Shown in pieces: positions 53,078 to 61,215 of a stretch of 64,000 bases of DNA. The stretch spans positions 1 through 64,000 of the forward strand of contig JAEXTV010000020.1 in assembly GCA_023406895.1 (NCBI GenBank). Direction: 5' to 3'. How positions within the stretch are numbered: position 1 is the first letter of the stretch; every line of letters begins with the position of its first letter. A program made the position numbers and the translations under genes. Under the pieces are notes generated by a model that saw nothing but the letters and a program-made list of their open reading frames with translations, was not told the origin of the DNA and did no database searches. This DNA is from Bacillota bacterium. GTDB taxonomy: Bacteria; Bacillota; Clostridia; Christensenellales; SZUA-584.

Positions 53078-54694
53078 ATGCGCAGAACGATTTTGATATT
53101 TTTATTAGTCATACTTGTGCTGGCTTCGGCTGGCTGCACGTCGCAGACGCTGTCGCACGACACCGCACAGCCGGGCGATGCCACGCCGAGCGCTGCTCCG
53201 ATTCCGGGCGGTGTCCCCTCCGAACCCATCCCCACCACGCCGCCCGATGTGGAGACAACCGCACCCGACGTTTCCGAAAAGCCCGAGCAAACACCCGCGC
53301 CGTCGTCCCCGACGGTGCACGCGGGCATTGTGAAAAACAGCGGCGAGATCATCGGCACGGGTGTGGCTTTCCGCAAAGAGCCAAACAAGGATTCTGAGGT
53401 CATCAACAAGCTCGATAACGGCACGTTTGTGAAGATACGAAAAACCAATGTGAACGCGCAGTGGCATCAAGTTGAGTACGATGGGCAAACAGGCTATATC
53501 AACCGCATGTACCTCCGCCTCAATTCGTCGATGGACGGGTACAAGATTGATTATGTGGGGACGATCATCAACTGCGAGAACGATGTGAACGTGCGCGAAG
53601 AACCATCCACCAACGCCAAAGTCATCGGTGTGGCCAAAAAGGGCGATTCGCTTTCCATCGTGCCGCAGGAAACCTATATTGAAGGCTGGTATACGGTGGA
53701 ATATCAAGGCCAGAGCGCTTATATCAGCGCCGATTATATCGATATAGACGCGGTGGTTGACAACAACCAGCTGGCCGATCTCACCGTAAAGGGCGGTGTG
53801 CTGTACCCCACGTTCTCGCCCAACGAATACGGCTATGTGATTAAGGCAACCGCTGCCAGCGTGACAATAAAGGCGAAGGCCAACGACGGCGTGGCTGTCA
53901 GCGTGGGTGACAGCGGTGAGAGGAGCGCCGCGGTAGAGATCCCGGCCTCGGGCATGAAGACTGTGCGCATTTCTTTGAACGGCGAGATACGCTATTCACT
54001 GTATATATCCCGCAACATTCTCACCGTGGGCACATGGAACATCAAGCGCGGCGACGGCAAGCTATTGAATCAGGGGCGTCTGATATTCGACCAGCAGCCG
54101 GATATTTTGGGTGTGCAGGAGGCATACCAAAAGCTTAACGCAAAGGACATCGTGGACAATCTCGCGAGCATCAAAACCAAGGAGATGAGCCACAATGTGC
54201 TCTCGCCGACGATTGACTATTCGGACGGCGGAGAGTACGGCAACGGGCTGATATCGCGCTATGATATGACGGATATCGAAACGTTCCCGCTGGACAGCGG
54301 TGGCAGCGAGCCGCGCCTGCTGCAAAAGGCCGTGATGACGATTGACGGCAAAACCGTGTCGTTCTACAACACGCATTTTTCGTATAACTCAAAAGCGATA
54401 AGAGACAAGCAGTTTGCCGAAGTGTTGCGGATTATGAACAAGGATAAGAACGAGTATAAGATATTGACGGGCGATTTCAACGCGAAGTTCAGCGAGTTCG
54501 CAGTGTTCAATAAGAAGTACACCGTGGTGAATACGGATGAGACGAAGTACTACGACTATTCGCGAAACGAAATTGATTACTCTGAGCTCGATAATATCAT
54601 CGTGACGAAGAACATCAAGGTGGTTAATTCGCGGATTGTGGTGACGTCCTTCTCAGATCATTATCCGGTGTTTGCGTATTTGATGTTGGAGTAA
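53078..54694 (+). CDS. Lipoprotein with two SH3b domains and an exonuclease/endonuclease/phosphatase domain
   Basis: A 538-residue secreted lipoprotein: signal peptide and lipobox VLASAGC near residue 20, a Pro/Thr-rich spacer of about 60 residues, two bacterial SH3 domains (about 88-150 with AFRKEPNKDSEVINKL, about 162-225 with VNVREEPSTNAKVIGVAKKG), a beta-sandwich linker (about 235-310) and a C-terminal EEP-fold domain (TVGTWNIKRGDG, LGVQEAY, YNTHFSY, GDFNAKFSEF, SDHYPV). It should sit on the outer face of the membrane, bind the wall and cut nucleic acid or another phosphodiester. ATG 53078 follows GAGG; an ATG at 53066 lies within the site. Confidence 0.82.
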   Translation: MRRTILIFLLVILVLASAGCTSQTLSHDTAQPGDATPSAAPIPGGVPSEPIPTTPPDVETTAPDVSEKPEQTPAPSSPTVHAGIVKNSGEIIGTGVAFRKEPNKDSEVINKLDNGTFVKIRKTNVNAQWHQVEYDGQTGYINRMYLRLNSSMDGYKIDYVGTIINCENDVNVREEPSTNAKVIGVAKKGDSLSIVPQETYIEGWYTVEYQGQSAYISADYIDIDAVVDNNQLADLTVKGGVLYPTFSPNEYGYVIKATAASVTIKAKANDGVAVSVGDSGERSAAVEIPASGMKTVRISLNGEIRYSLYISRNILTVGTWNIKRGDGKLLNQGRLIFDQQPDILGVQEAYQKLNAKDIVDNLASIKTKEMSHNVLSPTIDYSDGGEYGNGLISRYDMTDIETFPLDSGGSEPRLLQKAVMTIDGKTVSFYNTHFSYNSKAIRDKQFAEVLRIMNKDKNEYKILTGDFNAKFSEFAVFNKKYTVVNTDETKYYDYSRNEIDYSELDNIIVTKNIKVVNSRIVVTSFSDHYPVFAYLMLE

Positions 54695-54704
54695 TTAGCC
54701 AAGA

Positions 54705-55307
54705 CTAAACGATTTGAACGCCCAACAGCTGCGCGATGCCTGCCGCCTGAAACATATTGATCTTGGCGCCGCGCAGCTCCGTGTATGTCTCCGATAGTAA
54801 AATCCCTTCAATGGTGCAGTCCGACAAGTCGATCCCCTTCAATGGCGTTTTAAAGAAATCCGCACGCGTGAAATCCACTTGGCTGAGCTTGATTGATTTT
54901 AATTTCGCCTCCGACATGAAGGCTTCTTTAAACTGACTCTCATTGATGACGCATTTTTCCCATGTTGTTTTCACGCAGTTCGCGTAATGGAAAGAGCTGC
55001 CGTCAATCCGCACCTCTTTAAAATAGGTCTGAATAAAATCGCTTCCGGCAGCTTTGCATCTTAAAATCTTCGTGCCCCGCCAGTAGCTGCTTGCAAATTT
55101 GCAGCCCGATATGTCGCAGTCTTCAAAATGCGAATTGTAAACGTTGACCCGAGAAAAATCGCAGGCCTCAAACCGGCATTTGATAAAGCGGACGGCATCG
55201 AAGTCGATCTTTGACAGGTCGGATTCGATGACCGTTTCATTTTCAAATTGCAGCTGATATATCGGCGTCTCGTCTGTTTTTGCGTTCAGTATAAAATCTG
55301 ACAGCAT
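54705..55307 (-). CDS. Pentapeptide-repeat protein
   Basis: A 200-residue protein with about 20 tandem five-residue repeats (SDLSKIDFDAVRFIKCRFEACDF is the start; centre Phe or Leu pattern, such as CDFSR, CDISG, CKFAS). Such proteins fold as a right-handed beta-helix. Some bind DNA gyrase and give quinolone resistance (Qnr type), but there is no evidence for that here. There is no signal peptide. It converges with the EEP lipoprotein gene with a 10-nt gap. Confidence 0.78.
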   Translation of the reverse strand: MLSDFILNAKTDETPIYQLQFENETVIESDLSKIDFDAVRFIKCRFEACDFSRVNVYNSHFEDCDISGCKFASSYWRGTKILRCKAAGSDFIQTYFKEVRIDGSSFHYANCVKTTWEKCVINESQFKEAFMSEAKLKSIKLSQVDFTRADFFKTPLKGIDLSDCTIEGILLSETYTELRGAKINMFQAAGIAQLLGVQIV

Positions 55308-55325
55308 TAAACCCCTCAGTTCATA

Positions 55326-55808
55326 TTATGTGTTGGCTGCGGCGGCTTGTGCCGTCACGCAATCGATAGCGAGCACCACAGCCAGCGCAAGAATTTCATC
55401 TTCACCCGATGCCACATCGAGCACATAGCAGTCACCCCAAGTGAACCACTCCTTATGGATAGATACCACGGGACGGCCCTGCTGTGTAATCTGAAAGTCA
55501 TGCGCCGTGAAATTGCCTTCGATCTCCCAGCCCAATCCGGCTATGCTGTATTTCGGGCGAAGAAAGGTGATTTCTTTGACGATTTCCGCGATCTGCTGCC
55601 CGTTAATGAACACATAAAACCGGGGTTTAAAGCTCCATACCTTTTGCTGAATAAAAGCGGCTTCACCGCCCGCCATATCCATCACATGCAGCTTTTTGCC
55701 CCAAGAGAACAATTCGCCTTCAACGAAATATCTGTCTTGACCGATCTCGTCTGTAACGGTGAATTTATCTGCCCAGGAAAAAACCTTTTGTTTGATGCAG
55801 AGCCTCAT
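55326..55808 (-). CDS. LURP-one-related/YxjI-type protein
   Basis: A 160-residue beta-barrel protein of the LURP-one-related (tubby-like) family. It starts MRLCIKQKVFSWADKFTVTDE and contains RYFVEGELFSWGKKLHVMD and the phrase SIHKEWFTWGDCYVLDV, repeated beta-meander elements of the family. Its role in bacteria is unknown. The start at ATG 55808 lies after AAGGAAAC; an ATG 18 codons earlier has no site. It precedes the pentapeptide gene by 18 nt on the same strand and is likely cotranscribed. Confidence 0.78.
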   Translation of the reverse strand: MRLCIKQKVFSWADKFTVTDEIGQDRYFVEGELFSWGKKLHVMDMAGGEAAFIQQKVWSFKPRFYVFINGQQIAEIVKEITFLRPKYSIAGLGWEIEGNFTAHDFQITQQGRPVVSIHKEWFTWGDCYVLDVASGEDEILALAVVLAIDCVTAQAAAANT

Positions 55809-56003
55809 GCTTAAGTTTCCTTTTTTATTTAGATGATACCACACATGGACGCTGATGGACAACGCCAGAAATGGGTTTTATGGGGAGCGGCGCGTTTACG
55901 TAAAGCCAAGGCTTTGCGGGGAAAAGGCGAAGAAAGGAAGCGGACGGAGTTTTTGAGCAAACAAAAACGGCCCTTTCTGCATTCCCATGAGATATGATAA
56001 TAA

Positions 56004-56600
56004 TCACTCCAAGCGATTTGTATTCTCAATGAGCTTCTTTACAAAACTCACAAATTCATTTTGATTAAACATATGGGAAGCAACATTGACGCCGATATCG
56101 TTTGATGTAAACTCCGCCAAATAAATATCGTATCCCAAATCAGCCTCACTTTTGCTGTCATCGTAGTGAACAAAAACAGCCGGCACATTCATGATTGTTG
56201 TTTTGGTGTATGTTTCGTTTTGAAAATTAAAATCGATGGGATAATAGGTTTGATCAGACCAAAGCTTCTTTGAAAACACAGACAAGGATGTATAATTATT
56301 TTCATCACCAAAGCTGGCAAAAAGACATAGTATCTCATCGTTGCCGTCATAGCTTGCATAATAAACGGCTTCTTCATTTTTGTCGCTTTCCGGCAGACTG
56401 TTCTGCAAATCCATACCGGTTAAGCTTTTAAAATCTTCAGCAGTTATTTCTTCATCATGCGCACCTTCAATATACGGCGGCGTATAGCTATCCAATACAG
56501 AAATCTCATTCATGACAACTTGATCTGCACAGGACGCAAGGATAAATATAAGACTGAAAAATATTATAAAATATACAAATCGCGGCTTGATTCTAAACAT
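56004..56600 (-). CDS. Hypothetical lipoprotein
   Basis: A 198-residue AT-rich lipoprotein: signal peptide about 1-24 with lipobox FILASC, then a soluble acidic domain. No family was recognised. The AT-rich composition and lipoprotein type fit an exported accessory protein. It is a single gene, separated from the LURP-like gene by about 195 nt. Confidence 0.62.
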   Translation of the reverse strand: MFRIKPRFVYFIIFFSLIFILASCADQVVMNEISVLDSYTPPYIEGAHDEEITAEDFKSLTGMDLQNSLPESDKNEEAVYYASYDGNDEILCLFASFGDENNYTSLSVFSKKLWSDQTYYPIDFNFQNETYTKTTIMNVPAVFVHYDDSKSEADLGYDIYLAEFTSNDIGVNVASHMFNQNEFVSFVKKLIENTNRLE

Positions 56601-56737
56601 AGCTCTATCCTTTCTGAGCCAGTGATATTAAATCCAACGATATTAATATATTCTACATCCTCTCTTTATATCCTTTTTTAGGTTTTTTTGGTTGGCTTAC
56701 GCTTTTATTCCTCCCTTCGAATCCCTTCAATTCACAA

Positions 56738-56777
56738 ACAAAAAAACAAACCCAATCTTTCGAATTTGTTTTCGATA
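56738..56777 (-). terminator. Terminator of the SHOCT-domain gene
   Basis: On the minus strand an A-rich arm AAACAAA pairs with TTTGTTT around TTCGAAAGATTGGG, followed by TTTT. It lies about 75-110 nt after the SHOCT gene stop codon. Confidence 0.5.
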
Positions 56778-56850
56778 GAAATATGCACCTCCTTTTGTTT
56801 AGAGAAGTGCACCGCAATGCCTTATCGTGTTATTTCTACGTTCTAATGTG

Positions 56851-57390
56851 CTATAAGCCAAGCAATTGTGCTTTTTTCTTATCAAATTCATCCTGAGTGA
56901 TTGCGCCGGCATCAAGCAATGCCTTAAACTTCATGATTTCATCCGCGGTTGAATCGTTTGAAGTCAATCCGTTATTGTCTTCGCTGTTTTTATAGTCTTC
57001 CAATGCTTTGCGGATACTCGCACCAAGTGAGCTTGCAAAATCGTTAGCGTCCGAATAGCTAAACATCCCTCCGCATAGCAAAATGCGATTTGAATCTTTA
57101 ATGGCATTCAAATTCTGCGATGCAAATAAATCAACACCCACCGCCCGGTTCTTTGAATTAATGCCTGTAAGAAAAACAACTTGTGCAAACTGAGAATTTA
57201 AGTTTGCCTTCACAATATCAATGCCGCTATAGTCCTTAAAGTACCAAGTCATAGCTATCTGATTATTAGAATATCCTGTGACTCTATTGGTGTATATTTC
57301 AACTTTATCATAGTAAATTGCGTTAGCAATGGTGGTCCTTTTTCGCAAATTCGTAGGAATCAGAATCGTTTGTATTAAATTAATAGTCAT
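56851..57390 (-). CDS. Unknown protein with C-terminal SHOCT domain
   Basis: A 179-residue soluble protein. The last 35 residues form a SHOCT (short C-terminal) motif: DEIMKFKALLDAGAITQDEFDKKKAQLLGL. The rest is a small alpha/beta domain resembling a PH-like or lipid-binding module (YYDKVEIYTNRVTGYSN). ATG 57390 is preferred because of the upstream AAAGGGATGG; an ATG 11 codons earlier is not supported. AT-rich. The function of SHOCT proteins is not clear; it often marks oligomerising or regulatory proteins. Confidence 0.65.
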   Translation of the reverse strand: MTINLIQTILIPTNLRKRTTIANAIYYDKVEIYTNRVTGYSNNQIAMTWYFKDYSGIDIVKANLNSQFAQVVFLTGINSKNRAVGVDLFASQNLNAIKDSNRILLCGGMFSYSDANDFASSLGASIRKALEDYKNSEDNNGLTSNDSTADEIMKFKALLDAGAITQDEFDKKKAQLLGL

Positions 57391-57647
57391 AATATGCCCA
57401 TCCCTTTTTTTGTATACTATCACAGAGTAACCAAGCGAGTCAATGTAATGTCAATTTGGCTAAAATATATAACAATAACCCAATCATTCAACGATAGCCC
57501 TAAGTTTAACGACAGCTTGAGTATCGCACGAGTCCTCCGATTCAGAGCAGTTTCCAAAAGCATAAAACCGTTGCGGGTTGATGCCATAGCGGTTTCCGTC
57601 TCTGTACTAATGATGAAATAGTGCGCATATCACGTGCTTTTTATGCA
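57391..57647. other. Intergenic stretch before the tRNA genes
   Basis: About 260 nt between the SHOCT gene start and the tRNA terminator. It holds the promoter area of the minus-strand SHOCT gene and no gene on either strand. Confidence 0.4.
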
Positions 57648-57690
57648 AAAAAAGAACGCTGACTTGTCTATCAAAATCAGCATCCTTATT
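57648..57690 (-). terminator. Intrinsic terminator of the tRNA pair
   Basis: Read on the minus strand, GATGCTGA pairs with TCAGCGTTC (one mismatch) and a T7 tract follows (TTTTTTTGC). It lies directly behind the CCA end of the tRNA-Met gene. Confidence 0.65.
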
Positions 57691-57767
57691 TGGTAGCGGC
57701 GACGGGATTCGAACCTGTGACACCCCGGGTATGAACCGAGTGCTCTGGCCAACTGAGCTACGCCGCC
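57691..57767 (-). tRNA. tRNA-Met (elongator), anticodon CAT
   Basis: A 77-nt gene with encoded CCA. The acceptor stem is GGCGGCG/CGCCGCT (G1-T72 end wobble), the D arm GCTCAGTTGGCCAGAGC, the anticodon stem CTCGG/CCGGG around TTCATAC, and the T arm has GGTTCGAATCCC. It closely resembles the Bacillus elongator Met tRNA, not the initiator. Transcribed after the initiator gene on the same strand. Confidence 0.9.
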
Positions 57768-57772
57768 ATATG

Positions 57773-57805
57773 CATAACCCGACTGAAATCATCCAATCGG
57801 GTTAT
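57773..57805. terminator. Hairpin between the two tRNA genes
   Basis: ATAACCCGA pairs with TCGGGTTAT around TGAAATCATCCAA. It has no long U-tract, so it is more likely a processing structure or weak terminator between the initiator and elongator tRNAs. Confidence 0.45.
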
Positions 57806-57813
57806 GTTCAAAG

Positions 57814-57890
<77 letters not shown>

Positions 57891-57980
57891 TCAATGAGCG
57901 CAAGAAGTATTCTATATCATAACGCGCTTATAGTCAACCGTTTTTTATTGCGATTTTTTATAACATTTCTTGACGCGGTT

Positions 57981-58445
57981 TTAAAAGGACATTTTAGCCA
58001 AATGGTCAATCCCTTCAAACTCCCTCACAACGATGGATTTAATGCCGCGTTTGACCTCGGGGCTTAAATGCGTGATGCACATCTGCCGGGAGCCGCCTAT
58101 GCTTTTGCAGTCGTCCTCAATCAGCACATCCGGCTTCACCGCCTCCGCAATATCCTTGTAGGCTTCTCCTCTGCCGCGGTAATACAGCCTTTCCCCGGGC
58201 AGCTCAAACCGCTCAAGCACATCCGCAATCAGCTTCACGCTTCGGCCCTTGCGTGACGTGCAGTAGCATATGCGCGCACCCTGCCCGTGCCAGCGGCGAA
58301 TGATCGCCGCGCAGTCGCCGATCGGCACGTAGTTGCGAAAGCTGAACAGATACCGTTTTCGCCGTGGCATAAGTATCGTTCCTTCGGTGAATATCATTAT
58401 CGATGTTCCGCTGCTGCGAGACTGCGAAAGCTCAAGATATGCCAT
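57981..58445 (-). CDS. HAD-like hydrolase-type protein
   Basis: A 154-residue protein. It starts MAYLELSQSRSSGTSIMIFT at ATG 58445, six nt after TGGAGG. Features RICYCTSRKGRSVKLIADVL, YKDIAEAVKPDVLIEDDC and a C-terminal IVVREFEGIDHL fit a HAD-type Rossmann fold (strand with TSR, later DDC), but the usual N-terminal DxD nucleophile motif is not obvious. The function is uncertain. It is 17 nt downstream of the C39-like gene and in the same operon. Confidence 0.55.
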   Translation of the reverse strand: MAYLELSQSRSSGTSIMIFTEGTILMPRRKRYLFSFRNYVPIGDCAAIIRRWHGQGARICYCTSRKGRSVKLIADVLERFELPGERLYYRGRGEAYKDIAEAVKPDVLIEDDCKSIGGSRQMCITHLSPEVKRGIKSIVVREFEGIDHLAKMSF

Positions 58446-58461
58446 GTCACGCCTCCAGCCG

Positions 58462-59076
58462 TCAATCGGGATAAAAATACACAATGCCCGTTTCATACGG
58501 GTGCTGCTGGTGCCACACCTGCTCAAACGGCAGCTCAAACTCCTTGCCGTACGTCGCCACAAAAACCGATTTTGTTTGGCTGTCGCAGCCCGTTACCGCC
58601 ATCCAGTGCCAGTGAAAATCGCTGAGCTCTTTATTCGGGTTTTTTAGGATCATCAGTGCAGGCATATAGTTTTCCTCCACCGCTTTTTGAATGAACCCAA
58701 ACGCGTTGATCATGTTCAGGCTGCGGTAAACAATGAGCGGCACGATGGTAACGCCCCGCTCTTTCGCATATGCCGCCGTGCCATTTGCAAACTTCTGCGT
58801 GCTGTTGAGCCCCATCGGCCCGGGTTTCACATACGGCCTCACCGTGTTCATATGCGTAATGAATTCACTCTTTTGGGCGGGCAGCGCGTAAGGATATAGC
58901 GGCGCGCACGTCTCCGGAAACACTTTCGCCATGTACATCGTGATCTGTGCGGCTGTTGTCGGCCCGCAGCCCGATACGCTGTGCCATTTATTCTCAAACC
59001 AGTGCTGGTCCGCGCCGAAATAAACCTGATTCCCGTCAGCTATCTGAACCGCTTGGTAATCGATTGTCTGCTTCAT
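58462..59076 (-). CDS. C39-like/papain-like peptidase-fold protein
   Basis: A 204-residue soluble protein. It has the SVSGCGPTTAAQITMYM catalytic-cysteine segment and the His segment HWHWMAVTGCDS characteristic of C39-like peptidases. No signal peptide is seen, so it would act in the cytosol. GAGG lies six nt before ATG 59076. The gene lies within the 3-prime end of the EamA gene: they overlap by 41 nt. Substrate unknown. Confidence 0.72.
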   Translation of the reverse strand: MKQTIDYQAVQIADGNQVYFGADQHWFENKWHSVSGCGPTTAAQITMYMAKVFPETCAPLYPYALPAQKSEFITHMNTVRPYVKPGPMGLNSTQKFANGTAAYAKERGVTIVPLIVYRSLNMINAFGFIQKAVEENYMPALMILKNPNKELSDFHWHWMAVTGCDSQTKSVFVATYGKEFELPFEQVWHQQHPYETGIVYFYPD

Positions 59077-60034
59077 TGTTTTCCTCATTGATGTCTGTCT
59101 TTATCGTTATCGTCTGTTTTGCGTCCTGTCTGTTCACGATGAAAATCCCCGCGGCGACCAACACCACAGCGGCAATCATCTCTGGCCCGATATGCTCGCC
59201 CGGCACAAGCAGCACCGAAAGCACCGTGCCGATCAACGGATTGGCAAACTTATACTGCTCCAGCAGCGTCGCGTTATGGTACTTTAGCAGCACGAACCAC
59301 AGCGTAAACGCCACAGCCGATATCCCGGCGAGATAGATCAGCAGTGCGATCGCGTCCGCGCCCATCTGCACGCCGCCCGGGCTGCCCACCCAGCCTGTGA
59401 TGCCCAGCATCACGCCGCCGAAAAGAAACTGCCAGCCGCTTAAGCGCACCACGTCAATCTTCCCGCCGTGCTTTCTCATCAGCACCATCGTCAGCGCAAT
59501 CAGCACGCTGTGCAGCACAATAAACCCTTCGCCGAGCAATGAGAACGAAAACACCGTGCCCGACAGCGCTGAGACGTTCACCATCACAACGCCCGCAAAA
59601 CCGAGCAGCAGCCCCAGCACCTTTTTCCAGCCGAGGCGGTCGTTCTTGGTCATAAAATGCGACATGATCGCCACGATAAACGCCGAGAGCGACGTTAATA
59701 CGGCGGTTTTTACGGCCGTGGTATGCCCGAGGCCGATATAATAAAACACATACGAGCCAAACGTCTGCAGCAGCGCGATGAGCAGTATAAACGGCAGTTC
59801 TTTGGCACGCGGCTTCAGCTTCGTACGCAGCTTGAGCTTCGCGAAAGCGAGTATCCCGATGCCCGCTATGCTAAAGCGCAAACCCGCCAGCCATAGCTTC
59901 TGAAATTCGTTGGTGTCACCGGTCAGCTGATAAGTGAGCTTGAGCCCCGGGAAGGCGCTGCCCCATAACAGGCAGCAGAACATCGCGGTTAACAGCATCA
60001 CACTCTTTTTTTCGAACAGGCTGTGAGAATTCAT
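59036..60034 (-). CDS. EamA/DMT superfamily transporter
   Basis: A 332-residue membrane protein with ten membrane segments in two EamA repeats (LLTAMFCCLLWGSAFPGLKL start of repeat 1; second repeat from about 155). Such proteins export metabolites such as amino acids or nucleosides. ATG 60034 or the adjacent 60037 follow AAGGAG. The C-terminal cytosolic tail overlaps the C39-like gene by 41 nt. It is divergent from the hotdog thioesterase gene. Confidence 0.85.
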   Translation of the reverse strand: MNSHSLFEKKSVMLLTAMFCCLLWGSAFPGLKLTYQLTGDTNEFQKLWLAGLRFSIAGIGILAFAKLKLRTKLKPRAKELPFILLIALLQTFGSYVFYYIGLGHTTAVKTAVLTSLSAFIVAIMSHFMTKNDRLGWKKVLGLLLGFAGVVMVNVSALSGTVFSFSLLGEGFIVLHSVLIALTMVLMRKHGGKIDVVRLSGWQFLFGGVMLGITGWVGSPGGVQMGADAIALLIYLAGISAVAFTLWFVLLKYHNATLLEQYKFANPLIGTVLSVLLVPGEHIGPEMIAAVVLVAAGIFIVNRQDAKQTITIKTDINEENNEADNRLPSGSDS

Positions 60035-60120
60035 CATAGGTCTCCTTTTGTTGCATCCCCTATCATACCACAACACAAAGCGGCAGGAAAAGCGCACATG
60101 ATCACAAATGGAGAAAATTG

Positions 60121-60129
60121 TGGTATACT
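60121..60129 (+). promoter_or_regulatory. Extended -10 element before the thioesterase gene
   Basis: TGG-TATACT at 60121-60129, 38 nt upstream of the ATG at 60167. No good -35 box is visible, so this is a tentative call. Confidence 0.35.
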
Positions 60130-60166
60130 TCGAGACAGGTATTATTCATTTTTCGGAGGAAACTGT

Positions 60167-60658
60167 ATGAAAAAAGTGATGAACAAGCAGCCCAACGCCG
60201 CCGAATGCTTCGTCTGCGGGCTCAAGAACGACAAAGGCCTGCAGGCCTTCTTTTATGAAACAGATTCGGGAGAGGTCGCGGCGGTTTTTACGCCTCATCG
60301 GCTGCACCAGAGCTATCCGGGCCGCATTCACGGCGGCATCGCGGCGTGCATTCTCGATGAAACGATCGGCCGCGCGATACAGATCGGCCAGCCCGAGGTT
60401 TGGGGCGTCACCGTGGAATTAAACCTCACATACAAAAAGCCGCTGCCGTACGAATGCGAGCTCAAGGCCTTCGGGCGCATCACGCATGAAAACCGGCTTG
60501 TGTTTGAAGGTGAAGGTGAAATTTACACGCCGGACGGCGAGGTGGCGGTCACGGCCAAGGCCAAATATGTGAAGATGCGCATCGGCCAGATATCGGAAGA
60601 TTTCAGCGAACTCGATTGGAAGGTGCATCTGCATATTGACGACCCTGTTGAGGTTTAA
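60167..60658 (+). CDS. PaaI-type hotdog thioesterase
   Basis: A 163-residue hotdog-fold protein. Features ECFVCGLKNDKGLQAFFYET, the active-site loop YPGRIHGGIAACILDETIGR, and the hotdog helix and strands KPLPYECELKAFGRI. The catalytic Asp/Glu of the family is in the ILDETIG segment. It would hydrolyse acyl-CoA thioesters in the cytosol. ATG 60167 follows CGGAGG. The longer upstream frame to 60023 is antisense to the EamA leader and is not used. Confidence 0.85.
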   Translation: MKKVMNKQPNAAECFVCGLKNDKGLQAFFYETDSGEVAAVFTPHRLHQSYPGRIHGGIAACILDETIGRAIQIGQPEVWGVTVELNLTYKKPLPYECELKAFGRITHENRLVFEGEGEIYTPDGEVAVTAKAKYVKMRIGQISEDFSELDWKVHLHIDDPVEV

Positions 60659-61163
60659 GCCCATAGAATATTCAGGGCGTATTTTTGACAATTGCGCTTG
60701 AGTCAATTCAGGCGCTTTTTTATGGCTTATCAGATAGGAGACGCTCATGGTGTCAAAAACCCTATTCCCCCGTCCCTCTCTGACGACTACCCTATATGGG
60801 TGGATCGGGGGTTGTCCCTGACAGGTGACATGGGGAGAGAAAATGGCTTGAAATCAGACAGTTGGGTTCTATTAAGGAGAAGTGTCGCCAGCAGGCGAAT
60901 GATGAGGTGTTCGTTTTGACAGCTTTTCTATTTGACACCTCATCCGGTGCTTCGCACCACCCCTCAAAGGGGAAGGCTCATGAGAGCCCGCAGCTTAGTG
61001 AATAAGGCTTCTCCTCGAGGAGAAACTGTCGCCGACAGGCGACTGATGAGGTGTTCGTTCTCACAGCTTTCTGTTTGACACCTCCTCCGGTGCTTCGCAC
61101 CAACTTCCCCATAAGGAGAATGCTTTTTCGTTTAAGTCACATTATCAAGGGTTTCTTATAATA
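60659..61163. repeat. Intergenic repeats, family A and B
   Basis: No gene. At 60775-60870 a member of the dispersed family A (CCCTATATGGGTGGATCGGG, then TCCCTGACAGGTGACATGGG). At about 60880-60985 and 61010-61120 two copies of a unit with GGAGAAACTGTCGCCGACAG / GGCGACTGATGAGGTGTTCG and TGACACCTCCTCCGGTGCTTCGCACC. These palindromes are typical clostridial intergenic repeats. Confidence 0.65.
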
Positions 61164-61199
61164 AAAAGTCCGGCCGGAAAATTTTCCAACCGGGCTTTG
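61164..61199 (-). terminator. Terminator of the second endolysin gene
   Basis: AAAGCCCGGTTGGAAAATTT-TCCGGCCGGACTTTTT on the minus strand: AAAGTCCGGCCGG pairs imperfectly with CCAACCGGGCTTT and T-rich sequence follows. It lies 17-50 nt after the stop codon. Confidence 0.6.
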
Positions 61200-61215
61200 A
61201 TTGTTTATGCTAAGC

